NCBI GenBank assembly: GCA_027068455.1
Contig: JAMOSN010000079.1
Coordinates: 1-32,370 of the forward strand
Direction: 5' to 3'
Length of the DNA: 32,370 bases
Source: Sulfurimonas sp.
GTDB taxonomy: Bacteria > Campylobacterota > Campylobacteria > Campylobacterales > Sulfurimonadaceae
Part shown: in pieces, positions 10,234 to 18,778 of the stretch
Layout of the letters: every line of letters starts with the position of its first letter
How positions within the stretch are numbered: position 1 is the stretch's first letter
Made by a program: the position numbers and the translations under genes
Notes under the pieces: model-generated
The model's database searches: none
What the model was told of the DNA's origin: nothing
The model's input: only the letters and a program-made list of their open reading frames with translations

Positions 10234-11250
10234 TTAAAAATCAAACAGTGACATCTGTTGTTTTGGTATAAACGGTGTTTCTAAAAATGAACTATCCACA
10301 CCCACAACCAAAGCAAAATGAAATGTTTGAGACTGTAAAATCTTTTTAATCTCATGCTCTTGTTTGTAAAAGAGAAGATTTTTTTGATCTATGAGTGTTA
10401 TACTTAAAGTGTTGCGTGTTGTTTCTGGTAGAATGTAGAGTATTTTTGCCCATGATGCCTGTTGTTGTAAAAAATATATCTCTTTTTCTATTAAATCGCT
10501 GTTTTTTTCAAAAATAAGCACCATATCACTTGTGCCAAACTCTTTTATCTCAAACCTTTTGTTGACAAAAACAGCTTCAAAATGTTTCATAGGGGTAAAT
10601 TTTTTCAAACGAAACGGTATGTTGCGTGTTGTAAAAAGGTATAAAAGCTGTTCTAAGTAGGGTATAAAAAATGGACTTAAAAGCTGTCTCTCATAAAAAA
10701 TATTATCATAGATAAAAGAGGTTTCAAACAGTGTCTGTTCTATAATCTCTATTTTCTTGTGTTCATTGTTAGGAAGAGGTTGTGTATGGGTAAAAATATC
10801 CACATTGGTTGTTTGTGGACAAAAAAGAATATTTATTCCATCCTCTACATGAGATAAAGTTTGAAAAACTGTTTTTATATCACCTGTAATGGGAATGAAT
10901 GTTGTATCTGTAATAATTTGAAGTGCCAACTCAAGTACAATCTCATCCGCTTCAAAAACAGTAATCTCTTTGTCAATGAGTTGAAATCGAAGAAGGCGGG
11001 TGAGGGCATCTTCGAGATTTTTTACTTTTATCCATGCTATCTCACTGTCACTAATTTGAGTAGGTTTATCAAAAACAATACCGTAAGCACCATTACTAAT
11101 GGCATCTTCAATACTTTGTTCATCAAAAGCGATAAAAAGATCACCCCTTTTTACATGTCTTGCATCAAAAACGATGTTGGTAAAAGTATGAACAAACGGG
11201 GAGTTTACAAGCTCCCCATGTGTAAGGGCTACAACATTTTCAAGTCTCAT
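10234..11250 (-). CDS. Conserved hypothetical protein, MurE/MurF N-domain-like with degenerate P-loop
   Basis: FDARHVKRGDLFIAFDEQSIEDAISNGAYGIVFDKP resembles the Mur ligase N-domain; IPITGDIKTVFQTL sits where a ligase has ITGSNGKTT. Confidence 0.6.
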   Translation of the reverse strand: MRLENVVALTHGELVNSPFVHTFTNIVFDARHVKRGDLFIAFDEQSIEDAISNGAYGIVFDKPTQISDSEIAWIKVKNLEDALTRLLRFQLIDKEITVFEADEIVLELALQIITDTTFIPITGDIKTVFQTLSHVEDGINILFCPQTTNVDIFTHTQPLPNNEHKKIEIIEQTLFETSFIYDNIFYERQLLSPFFIPYLEQLLYLFTTRNIPFRLKKFTPMKHFEAVFVNKRFEIKEFGTSDMVLIFEKNSDLIEKEIYFLQQQASWAKILYILPETTRNTLSITLIDQKNLLFYKQEHEIKKILQSQTFHFALVVGVDSSFLETPFIPKQQMSLFDF

Positions 11251-13184
11251 CCAATAGGTGTGCCTGCCTTTTTAGGTTTTTCTGGTCTGACTAAGCAAAG
11301 ACCATCTTCATCTTTTGCAGCTAAAAGCATCCCTTCACTTATCATACCCATAAGCTTTGCAGGTTTCAAGTTTGCGACAACACACACTTGCGTGTTAAGA
11401 AGATCAGCAGGGGAGTAAAACTCTTTGATGCCTGCAACAACCTGACGAGGTTTTTCCTCACCTAAATCTACTTGAAGTTTGAGAAGTTTTTTTGACTTTG
11501 GAACTTCCTCTGCTTCTACAACAGTACCCACTTTGAGTGATGTTTCAAAAAACTGACCTATCTCTATGAGATTGTCTTGCTCTTTTGTGGATTCTTTTTG
11601 CACTTTTTTCTCCTCTTTTTTAGGAGGGTTTGGTTCTGCTTTTGGTGCTTCTTCCATAAGTGGCTCATCGATACGAGGAAAAAGTGGCGGTACTTTTTTA
11701 ATCGTAAAAGTATCTAAGAGTGCTTTTTCTTGAACAAGTTTTTTAAAACTCTGCGTGTTGATTTCAAAAGAGAGTGCATCTGCTATGATTTTTGTCGTCT
11801 CTGGCATAACAGGATGCAACATAATTGCAGCACGAGCTAAAACATTTGCTACAAGAGCAACAGTGGCAAGCGCTTCATCCTCTTGGTTATTTTTCATCTT
11901 TACCCATGGTTCATACTCTTGAATAACACCATTGCCTATAGCAAAAACTCTCCACAACTCTTCAAGATATCTATGTGGTTGGAGTTTTTGGATATATGTG
12001 TCAAGAGAATCAAGAATCTCATCCATAGCACGCAACTCTTTTGCATGGTACTTTGTAACATCTTTACTATCTATAACAAAATTGCTGTATTTACCACTCA
12101 TTCCAATGATACGGTTTAAAAGATTACCCAAGTCGTTTGAGAGCTCAGAGTTGATTCTGTCGATAAAAGCGCGTTGAGAGAAGTCACCATCTTGACCAAA
12201 TGGCACTTCACGAAGCATAAAGTAGCGTAAATTTTCAACACCATACGCATCAGCTACCTCTTTAGGGTGCACAACATTTCCTTTGGATTTTGACATTTTT
12301 TCACCATCACGTGTCCACCAACCATGCGCACCAATATGTTTAGGAAGTGGCAGGTCGAGACTCATTAAAAATGCAGGCCAGTAAATAGCATGAAAACGTA
12401 AAATATCTTTTCCTACAAAATGAACATCTGCAGGCCAGTAGTTCATTTTTGCTTCATCACCACCATACCCAAGAGCTGTTACATAGTTTAAAAGGGCATC
12501 GAGCCATACATACATAACATGTTTGTCGTCATGGATACTCTCAGGCATCTTTACACCCCATGTAAAAGAGGTACGAGTGACTGATAGATCACGAAGTCCA
12601 CCTTTTACAAAGTTTATCACCTCATTTGCACGAGACTTGGGCATAATAAACTCAGGATGCTCCTCATAGTATTGTAAAAGTTTCTCTTCATAGTTTGAGA
12701 GTTTAAAAAAGTAACTTTCCTCTTTTACAACACTTGTTGTTCGACCACAGTCAGGACAAAACTCACCATCTACAAGCTGTGTTTCTGGGAAAAAAGTTTC
12801 ACAACTGACACAGTAGTGCCCTTCATAAAAATCTTTATAGATATCACCTTTATTGTACATCACCTCAAACGCTTTTTGCACACCACGTTTGTGTTCTTCA
12901 TCAGTTGTACGAATAAACTTGTCGTAACTGATACCAAACTCATCCCAAAGATTTTTAAATGTAGCACTAATCTCATCAGCAAACTCTTGTGTTGGTTTAT
13001 TGTGTTTTTGTGCTGATTCTTCTATTTTTTGTCCATGTTCATCTGTTCCTGTAAGGAAAAAAGTATCTTCCCCTTTAAGACGATGATAACGTGCAAAAGT
13101 ATCTGCTATAAATGTAGTATATGCGTGCCCGATATGAGCCTCTCCGTTTACATAGTATATAGGTGTTGTTATATATTTACTCAA
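11247..13184 (-). CDS. metG: Methionyl-tRNA synthetase
   Basis: YYVNGEAHIGHAYT (HIGH), KMSKSKGN, C-terminal tRNA-binding domain. Confidence 0.97.
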   Translation of the reverse strand: MSKYITTPIYYVNGEAHIGHAYTTFIADTFARYHRLKGEDTFFLTGTDEHGQKIEESAQKHNKPTQEFADEISATFKNLWDEFGISYDKFIRTTDEEHKRGVQKAFEVMYNKGDIYKDFYEGHYCVSCETFFPETQLVDGEFCPDCGRTTSVVKEESYFFKLSNYEEKLLQYYEEHPEFIMPKSRANEVINFVKGGLRDLSVTRTSFTWGVKMPESIHDDKHVMYVWLDALLNYVTALGYGGDEAKMNYWPADVHFVGKDILRFHAIYWPAFLMSLDLPLPKHIGAHGWWTRDGEKMSKSKGNVVHPKEVADAYGVENLRYFMLREVPFGQDGDFSQRAFIDRINSELSNDLGNLLNRIIGMSGKYSNFVIDSKDVTKYHAKELRAMDEILDSLDTYIQKLQPHRYLEELWRVFAIGNGVIQEYEPWVKMKNNQEDEALATVALVANVLARAAIMLHPVMPETTKIIADALSFEINTQSFKKLVQEKALLDTFTIKKVPPLFPRIDEPLMEEAPKAEPNPPKKEEKKVQKESTKEQDNLIEIGQFFETSLKVGTVVEAEEVPKSKKLLKLQVDLGEEKPRQVVAGIKEFYSPADLLNTQVCVVANLKPAKLMGMISEGMLLAAKDEDGLCLVRPEKPKKAGTPIG

Positions 13185-13247
13185 TTTTAAATCCTGTGAA
13201 ATGTATTGATGGTATTTTATCTTATGTAATCTTTTAATAGGGTGAAA

Positions 13248-13457
13248 CTAAAACTCAAATCCGCCCGTATCACCCTTACTCATTGAGTTATAAACCGCTT
13301 GAATATATTCGGCTCTGAGTGTACAACTTAAAAACTGATCACACGCACTGCATGAGGCAAAGTTTTTATCATTTTGACAAGATTGAACTTTGAGTATCAT
13401 CTCATCAAGATGGAGTTCAAACTTGTCTTTTTCTTTATGATGCTCTTCGTTAGGCAT
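13248..13457 (-). CDS. Small Cys-containing conserved hypothetical protein
   Basis: 69 aa with [19 protein letters not shown]; overlaps the fbp 3' end; synteny metG-small protein-fbp-mobB as recalled from Campylobacter. Confidence 0.7.
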   Translation of the reverse strand: MPNEEHHKEKDKFELHLDEMILKVQSCQNDKNFASCSACDQFLSCTLRAEYIQAVYNSMSKGDTGGFEF

Positions 13458-14292
13458 TATTAGAGTAAACCTCTTTTACTCTTTGTACTTCATAATGTGA
13501 ACCGAAAAAACATGGCGATGTATCGTGAAGATTTGCATGACCCAAATCAAGCACTCTTTGTTTACCGTCAATCGCTTCCCCACCAGCTTTTTCATAAACA
13601 AAAGCAAAAGGGAACACTTCAAACAAACGGCGAAGTTTCCCCTCTGGTTTATCACTTGTAGCAGGGTAGCTGAAAAGTCCGCCCCCTTTGAGTAAAATCT
13701 GATGTAGATCTGGAACCATACCACCAGAGTAGCGAAGTCTATACCCCTCAGCGAAGAAACCATCTATCATTGCTTTATGATATTTTTCCCAGTTTTGCTG
13801 CGTTCCGCCTGGTGCCATCAGTTTACCTTTTTCACCTAAACGAATCTCTTTGACAAATTCAAAATCTCCAGCTTGAAGCAGATAAAGTTTTACTTTGTTA
13901 TGTGCAAATACCATCTCAACTCTTGGACCATACACAACATAACACGCAGCTACAAGGTTTTGTGAACCAAAATCACCCTTATAGATTCCAAAGATAGACC
14001 CCACACTTAAATTAACATCTACAAGAGAAGAACCATCTAGCGGGTCATAAGAGATAAAATATTTCCCATCTTCATGAAGCTTTACTGCGTGTTCTTTCTC
14101 CTCTGAAGAAACAGTATGAACAGAGTCTATTTTTGAAAGCTCCTCTTCTATGATCATATCACACTGAATATCAAGCTCAAGTTGTGTTTCACCAGAAGAG
14201 TTTTCCTGTTGAGAGTACCCTATATCTTTAACATCTATAGCTTTTTTAATCCGTTTTGCACTTATTTGTATTGCATTAAATATTGCATCCAT
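13450..14292 (-). CDS. fbp: Fructose-1,6-bisphosphatase class I
   Basis: [38 protein letters not shown]. Confidence 0.95.
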   Translation of the reverse strand: MDAIFNAIQISAKRIKKAIDVKDIGYSQQENSSGETQLELDIQCDMIIEEELSKIDSVHTVSSEEKEHAVKLHEDGKYFISYDPLDGSSLVDVNLSVGSIFGIYKGDFGSQNLVAACYVVYGPRVEMVFAHNKVKLYLLQAGDFEFVKEIRLGEKGKLMAPGGTQQNWEKYHKAMIDGFFAEGYRLRYSGGMVPDLHQILLKGGGLFSYPATSDKPEGKLRRLFEVFPFAFVYEKAGGEAIDGKQRVLDLGHANLHDTSPCFFGSHYEVQRVKEVYSNNA

Positions 14293-14295
14293 TAT

Positions 14296-14799
14296 TTATA
14301 CTTCCTTTCCGTTTTGTAAAATCCATTCTATCACTTCCTGTGTTGCATTGAGGTTGAGCATAGCAACTTTTTTGGGAACATCATATTCGTTAATATCAAT
14401 GCTTTTGTCGATAGCCAAAGCATCCATATAAGGAAAATAATCCTCATCAATATGATCTCTAAATATGCTGATGCGGGGAAGAGGGAGATTTTTCAATCCT
14501 TCAACCAAAAGCACATCAAATCTATCAAAAAGGCGTATCATATCATCAAGATCCGATTTGCGTTGTGAGAAGTAGGTTGTACGATGAGGGGAGGTTACAA
14601 TCACCTCTGCTCCTGTATCACTAAACTTATAACTATCTTTTCCCTCAACATCAAAACGTGCTTTGTCTTTTGGATCATGTTTGATGATAGCAACTTCCAT
14701 ATTATACTCATGGATAAGTTTGCGTGCTACTTTTAAAATTAATGTGGTTTTACCACTGTTAGACGGTCCTGTAAATGCAACAGCTATTCTTTTTTTCAC
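14296..14799 (-). CDS. mobB: Molybdopterin-guanine dinucleotide biosynthesis protein B
   Basis: AFTGPSNSGKTTLILK; AIIKHDPKDKARFDVEGKDSYKFSDTGAEVIVTSP; VEGLKNLPLPRI. Confidence 0.92.
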   Translation of the reverse strand: MKKRIAVAFTGPSNSGKTTLILKVARKLIHEYNMEVAIIKHDPKDKARFDVEGKDSYKFSDTGAEVIVTSPHRTTYFSQRKSDLDDMIRLFDRFDVLLVEGLKNLPLPRISIFRDHIDEDYFPYMDALAIDKSIDINEYDVPKKVAMLNLNATQEVIEWILQNGKEV

Positions 14800-14885
14800 T
14801 CTGACTCATTTATAAAAATTTGAGTGATTATACAAAAGAAGAGATTAATAAGATATAATTTGAGAAAAATTTTAGGCTAAAACTG

Positions 14886-15344
14886 ATGAAACCACTTTCT
14901 TTTCTTCTTTTAATACCTTTTGTCTTTATTGCATGTTCCAGAGATACAGCATTTGACAGGTTTTCAATCACCCAACATCAAAAACTTGCAGAAAACTCTA
15001 TTCAAAGTTCAAAAATAAAATATAAAAACAGTATTGATGGTGTTGTCAATGTTGTGTATCTTAATGAAGTGCTTCCAAAAGAGTATAATAATCACGAATA
15101 TTTTTATCTCTATCTCTATACAAAAGATAAAGACCCAAAACTTACTTTTTTACTTAACAAGAAGCCAGCATCACGCATAACCAAACTAGATGCAAATAAT
15201 CAATTTACGAAACTTATCTCTTTTGATGCACCATGGAGTCAATACTATCTAGTAGAGTTTCCAAAGCAGGGCGATAAACTTCATTTCAAACTCAAAAACA
15301 AACAGTTCAATTCAGATATATTAAAATTTGAAAAAGATAAGTAA
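14886..15344 (+). CDS. Hypothetical lipoprotein
   Basis: Leader MKPLSFLLLIPFVFIACS with lipobox-like FIAC. Confidence 0.6.
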   Translation: MKPLSFLLLIPFVFIACSRDTAFDRFSITQHQKLAENSIQSSKIKYKNSIDGVVNVVYLNEVLPKEYNNHEYFYLYLYTKDKDPKLTFLLNKKPASRITKLDANNQFTKLISFDAPWSQYYLVEFPKQGDKLHFKLKNKQFNSDILKFEKDK

Positions 15345-15372
15345 GTCTCACACCCTATGCGGGTATGAGTTG

Positions 15373-15654
15373 TTAGAGTCTATAGAGGATAGAGCTTAAA
15401 ATAACGATTAAAACTTGTAAACCGATGATGATAATAAGCGGTGCAAAATCAAGCCCATTAAAATCGGTTCTTTTTATATAACGTCTTACAAAATCGTACG
15501 CTGGATTTGTAACACGGTATAAAAACTGAACTATCGGATTAAACGGATCAGGATTGACAAAGCTAAGTAGTGCAGCGATAATAATCACCCATATATATAC
15601 ATTTATAAGTGAGATAAAAATCCCACCAATCCCTTGAATAATATCTACTATCAT
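15373..15654 (-). CDS. YggT family membrane protein
   Basis: LLSFVNPDPFNPIVQFLYRVTNPAYDFVRRYI. Confidence 0.85.
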   Translation of the reverse strand: MIVDIIQGIGGIFISLINVYIWVIIIAALLSFVNPDPFNPIVQFLYRVTNPAYDFVRRYIKRTDFNGLDFAPLIIIIGLQVLIVILSSILYRL

Positions 15655-16916
15655 TTTATAATCTCCCTTATATAGTTTTTAAGATATTTATATATTTTCT
15701 CAATATCTGGACCATCAACTCTGTTTGTTAAGAGTATACGTAATGGTTGCAAAAAGTTTTCTTTGCTGAGGTCTGTTTTTTGCATGATATACTCTTCAAA
15801 AGCACTGTACTCTTCAAAATGGGGTGCATTTTGAAGTGCTGCAATGATTTTGGATGTTGCTTCTTTATAATCCTCAGGAATATCACGAGATTCAAAAATA
15901 GGTGCTATTTGCTTCTTTAACTCTTTTGTGGTGCATATTTCATCTACATATAAACGAGCTAGCTCACCTATTTCAGCATCAGCAAATCCTACATAACGGG
16001 AAAGTTCTTTGGCATCCATCAGCTTTAAATGCTCTTTATTGATTGTATTAAGTATATCAATATCAAAGTGAATAGGGGAGTTTGTAAGCATATCTATTTG
16101 AAACCATTCTTTAGCTTCATTGAGAGTAAATATCTTCTGAGGCACGTTATTTCCAATTGATATTAAATAATTTGAAATTGCTTCAGGAAGATAACCTTGT
16201 TCTAAAAGTGATGTAACACTCACATCATTTGCAAAAGAGGGGATATGTGCATAGCGTATCGTTTTATCGTATCCTAGTTGCTTGCGAATATGCTCCTGTT
16301 TTGGTGTTTGATCCAAATGTTTATCACTACGAATAATAAAGGAGATATCACTTAACATATCATCAACTGCAGATGCAAAAGTTGCTGTTGGTGTTTTGTC
16401 TCTATTCATTATAACAAAGCTATCAACTGTATCAGGTTGAAAAACAATATCACCTTTTATCGTATCATCAATCACTATCGGTTTTTCTGGACGAACTATT
16501 CGAACACTAAAAGGAGCTGTATTGTCTATCACAAGTTCAGGAGGTAAGTTGCGACAAGCATCATCATAATGGTATGTTGTATTGGCATCTTTAGCTTCTT
16601 GACGTTTTTTATCTAACCATTCATCAGAACAAAAACAACTAAACGCTTTTTTTCTATGGAGTAGATCAAGTGCCATTGCAGAGTGAAAACGTACATTTTG
16701 ACTCTGATAAACTACATGAGAGTATTCAATACCAAAAAGAGCCAAAATATCTAAAATCTCTTGATCTTTACCTTCAACATTTTTCTCTTTTTGTATATCT
16801 TCAATACGTACTATGATATCTTCGTTATGTTGTTTAGCTGCAAGATAGTTTAAAAGAGCGATACGTAAATCTTCAAGAGAGATATCACCAGTAGGGCTTG
16901 GAGCAAATCTTAACAT
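15651..16916 (-). CDS. Glutamyl-tRNA synthetase-like protein lacking HIGH and KMSKS signatures
   Basis: Class Ic GluRS fold (LRFAPSPTGD...; DSFVIMNRDKTPTATFASAVDDM; TPKQ; YAHIP) but HIGH is replaced by ISLEDLR and the KMSKR loop is missing. Confidence 0.88.
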   Translation of the reverse strand: MLRFAPSPTGDISLEDLRIALLNYLAAKQHNEDIIVRIEDIQKEKNVEGKDQEILDILALFGIEYSHVVYQSQNVRFHSAMALDLLHRKKAFSCFCSDEWLDKKRQEAKDANTTYHYDDACRNLPPELVIDNTAPFSVRIVRPEKPIVIDDTIKGDIVFQPDTVDSFVIMNRDKTPTATFASAVDDMLSDISFIIRSDKHLDQTPKQEHIRKQLGYDKTIRYAHIPSFANDVSVTSLLEQGYLPEAISNYLISIGNNVPQKIFTLNEAKEWFQIDMLTNSPIHFDIDILNTINKEHLKLMDAKELSRYVGFADAEIGELARLYVDEICTTKELKKQIAPIFESRDIPEDYKEATSKIIAALQNAPHFEEYSAFEEYIMQKTDLSKENFLQPLRILLTNRVDGPDIEKIYKYLKNYIREIIK

Positions 16917-17015
16917 TCAATTTCCTAAAAATAATTTTTCGCGATTTTATCATAAATATAATTAATTTTTAATTGTTGTTTTTATAAATAAAATTTTTGG
17001 AGGATTTTTTAAAAG

Positions 17016-17090
17016 TGGTGACCCCTAGGAGACTCGAACTCCTGTAACATGGATGAAAACCATGGATCCTAACCGCTAGACGAAGGGGCC
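17016..17090 (-). tRNA. tRNA-Glu (TTC anticodon), CCA encoded
   Basis: Reverse complement GGCCCCTTCGTCTAGCGGTTAGGATCCATGGTTTTCATCCATGTTACAGGAGTTCGAGTCTCCTAGGGGTCACCA folds as a cloverleaf; anticodon loop TTTTCAT. Confidence 0.95.
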
Positions 17091-17176
17091 ACTTTTGATT
17101 TGAAGAACAACTTTGTTTTGTTGTGACGGAATTATATAGATTTCACCCTTAAAAAAAGATAAAATCTATATAGAAG

Positions 17177-17728
17177 TTAGTTTTGGCTATAAAAATTTCT
17201 TAATGCACGAATAATGACTGCATTTTTAGAGATAGACTCAGCTTTTGCATTGTCATTTACTGTCTCATAAAGATCTAATGGTAAAGAGATAGAGAATGTT
17301 TTTGTTTCAATTTTTTTCTTTTTAGCAACCATTGAAACAACATTACCTAAAAGCTCGATGATTTTTTTCGTATCAATAGGTTTTTGGATAAAGCTGTTAA
17401 CACCAACCTCAATAGATTCAGAGATTTTTTCAATATCATTACTTGCAGAGATAACAATAATGATTTGATTAGGATTGATTTGGCGAATTTTACGAGAAAG
17501 CTCAATACCATCCATACCTTCCATAATAATGTCAACAAAAACAACATCTGGTTTTTTCTCTTCATAAATTTTCAATGCACTCTCTCCATCAAAACAAGAG
17601 TCAACATTAGAAAAAAAGTTTTTAAATGTTGAACTTAAAAGCTCATTTGTAACTTTTTCATCTTCAACAACCATAGCTGTCAGTTTTTTCGTTTGTTCCG
17701 TTAATTGAATTAAATCCATATTACTCAT
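17177..17728 (-). CDS. Response regulator: REC domain fused to ribbon-helix-helix-like output domain
   Basis: REC residues VVEDE, VVFVDIIMEGMDG, VISAS, FIQKP; C-terminal KTFSISLPLDLYETVNDNAKAESISKNAVIIRALRNFY is RHH-like. Confidence 0.8.
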   Translation of the reverse strand: MSNMDLIQLTEQTKKLTAMVVEDEKVTNELLSSTFKNFFSNVDSCFDGESALKIYEEKKPDVVFVDIIMEGMDGIELSRKIRQINPNQIIIVISASNDIEKISESIEVGVNSFIQKPIDTKKIIELLGNVVSMVAKKKKIETKTFSISLPLDLYETVNDNAKAESISKNAVIIRALRNFYSQN

Positions 17729-17832
17729 AAAATATCCTTTGTGTATATATTTATATTCTTATTTGTGAACTATATCATAAAATAGTAAATAATATTCACA
17801 TATTCGAACAGCTGTTTTTTTTTAACAAGTAA

Positions 17833-18060
17833 TTATTTTTCACTTTTAAATTGATTTAACCAATCAACATCAACTTTTTGAACATCATCTTTTTGTTGTA
17901 GCAAAGAATCGATTATATTTACAAGTGTATCTTCATCCATAAATTCCAAAAGAGCCGGATTGATAGAAGTAGGGCTTACACCTTTATAAGTGTTGAGTAA
18001 ATTTTGTATATCTTCAATTAATTGCTGTTTTCTTTCTTGATTATCCATTTTTTTCTCCAT
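17833..18060 (-). CDS. Hypothetical small acidic protein
   Basis: 75-aa ORF with coding-like composition; no family recognised. Confidence 0.5.
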   Translation of the reverse strand: MEKKMDNQERKQQLIEDIQNLLNTYKGVSPTSINPALLEFMDEDTLVNIIDSLLQQKDDVQKVDVDWLNQFKSEK

Positions 18061-18277
18061 TTGATCTATATTTTTGAAATATGGACTTTTATACCTTTAT
18101 GTATAGTTTTACATTAGCAATTTTTTTTAAGCACCTTATATCAAAAATATAGAGCTGTTTTTTTCACCTTTCATACAAAATAAACTTTGGTTAACATAAT
18201 GTAAATTCTCTTAAAAAAATATTTTACTTTCTAAAACCTAAATATAAATTAAGAAAAGGACTATTCTGTGATTTTAA

Positions 18278-18617
18278 CAGATACGAGATAAGCCGAGTTT
18301 TGTTTTGATAGCATTAATCTACTGCATATTTTACAATATGCCTCCAGCGAAGCAATAGCATTGTAAGACGCTAACCATCTGCTTCTTGCTGCCATGTTGG
18401 GTTTACAAGCTCTCTATGTTGCCATAAAGACTGGTGGTCTCTTACACCACCGTTTCACCCTTACTACTTTATTCAAGTTACGGACAAAAAGTAGCGGTCT
18501 AGTTTCTGTTGCACTTTCCCTCGTATCACTACGGCCATTCGTTAAATGGAACATTGTCTTACAGCAGCTCGGACTTTCCTCTTGCTTTAACACGCAAGTA
18601 ACTATCTCTCGTATCTG
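18278..18617 (-). ncRNA. rnpB: RNase P RNA (bacterial class A)
   Basis: Reverse complement contains AGAGGAAAGTCCGAGC, ACGAGGGAAAGTGCAACAGAAA and GTAAGAGACCACC; termini CAGATACGAG / CTCGTATCTG pair as P1. Confidence 0.95.
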
Positions 18618-18624
18618 AAACAGT

Positions 18625-18653
18625 ATTATACAGAAAAAACACAGAGATATAAA
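18625..18653 (-). promoter_or_regulatory. Putative rnpB promoter (-10 TATAAT at 18625-18630; weak -35 TTTATA at 18648-18653)
   Basis: Perfect -10 hexamer on the minus strand 7-8 bp upstream of the P1 5' end, 17-bp spacer. Confidence 0.6.
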
Positions 18654-18655
18654 AT

Positions 18656-18763
18656 GAACACTTGTTAACTATACTAAGCTATAATATGAACAAGTGTTCT
18701 TAATAGAAAAATAATAAAAGAACACTTGTTCTTATAGATAGATTTAAATATGAACAAGTGTTA
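18656..18763. promoter_or_regulatory. Four TetR-type operators, GAACA(C/A)(T/G)TGTT palindrome family
   Basis: GAACACTTGTT(a) 18656-18667, GAACAAGTGTTC 18688-18699, GAACACTTGTTC 18720-18731, GAACAAGTGTT(a) 18752-18763; centres exactly 32 bp apart; upstream of a TetR gene. Confidence 0.85.
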
Positions 18764-18778
18764 ATAAAAGGAGATTAA

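Noticed and set aside
11883-13016. Plus-strand ORFs of 66-81 aa inside metG
   Set aside because: Antisense to a clearly coding gene, no recognisable family or RBS; typical shadow ORFs.
13476-13763. 95-aa minus-strand ORF overlapping fbp
   Set aside because: Alternative frame of fbp, which is intact with clear motifs.
18394-18618. 74-aa plus-strand ORF
   Set aside because: Lies antisense to RNase P RNA; no coding evidence.
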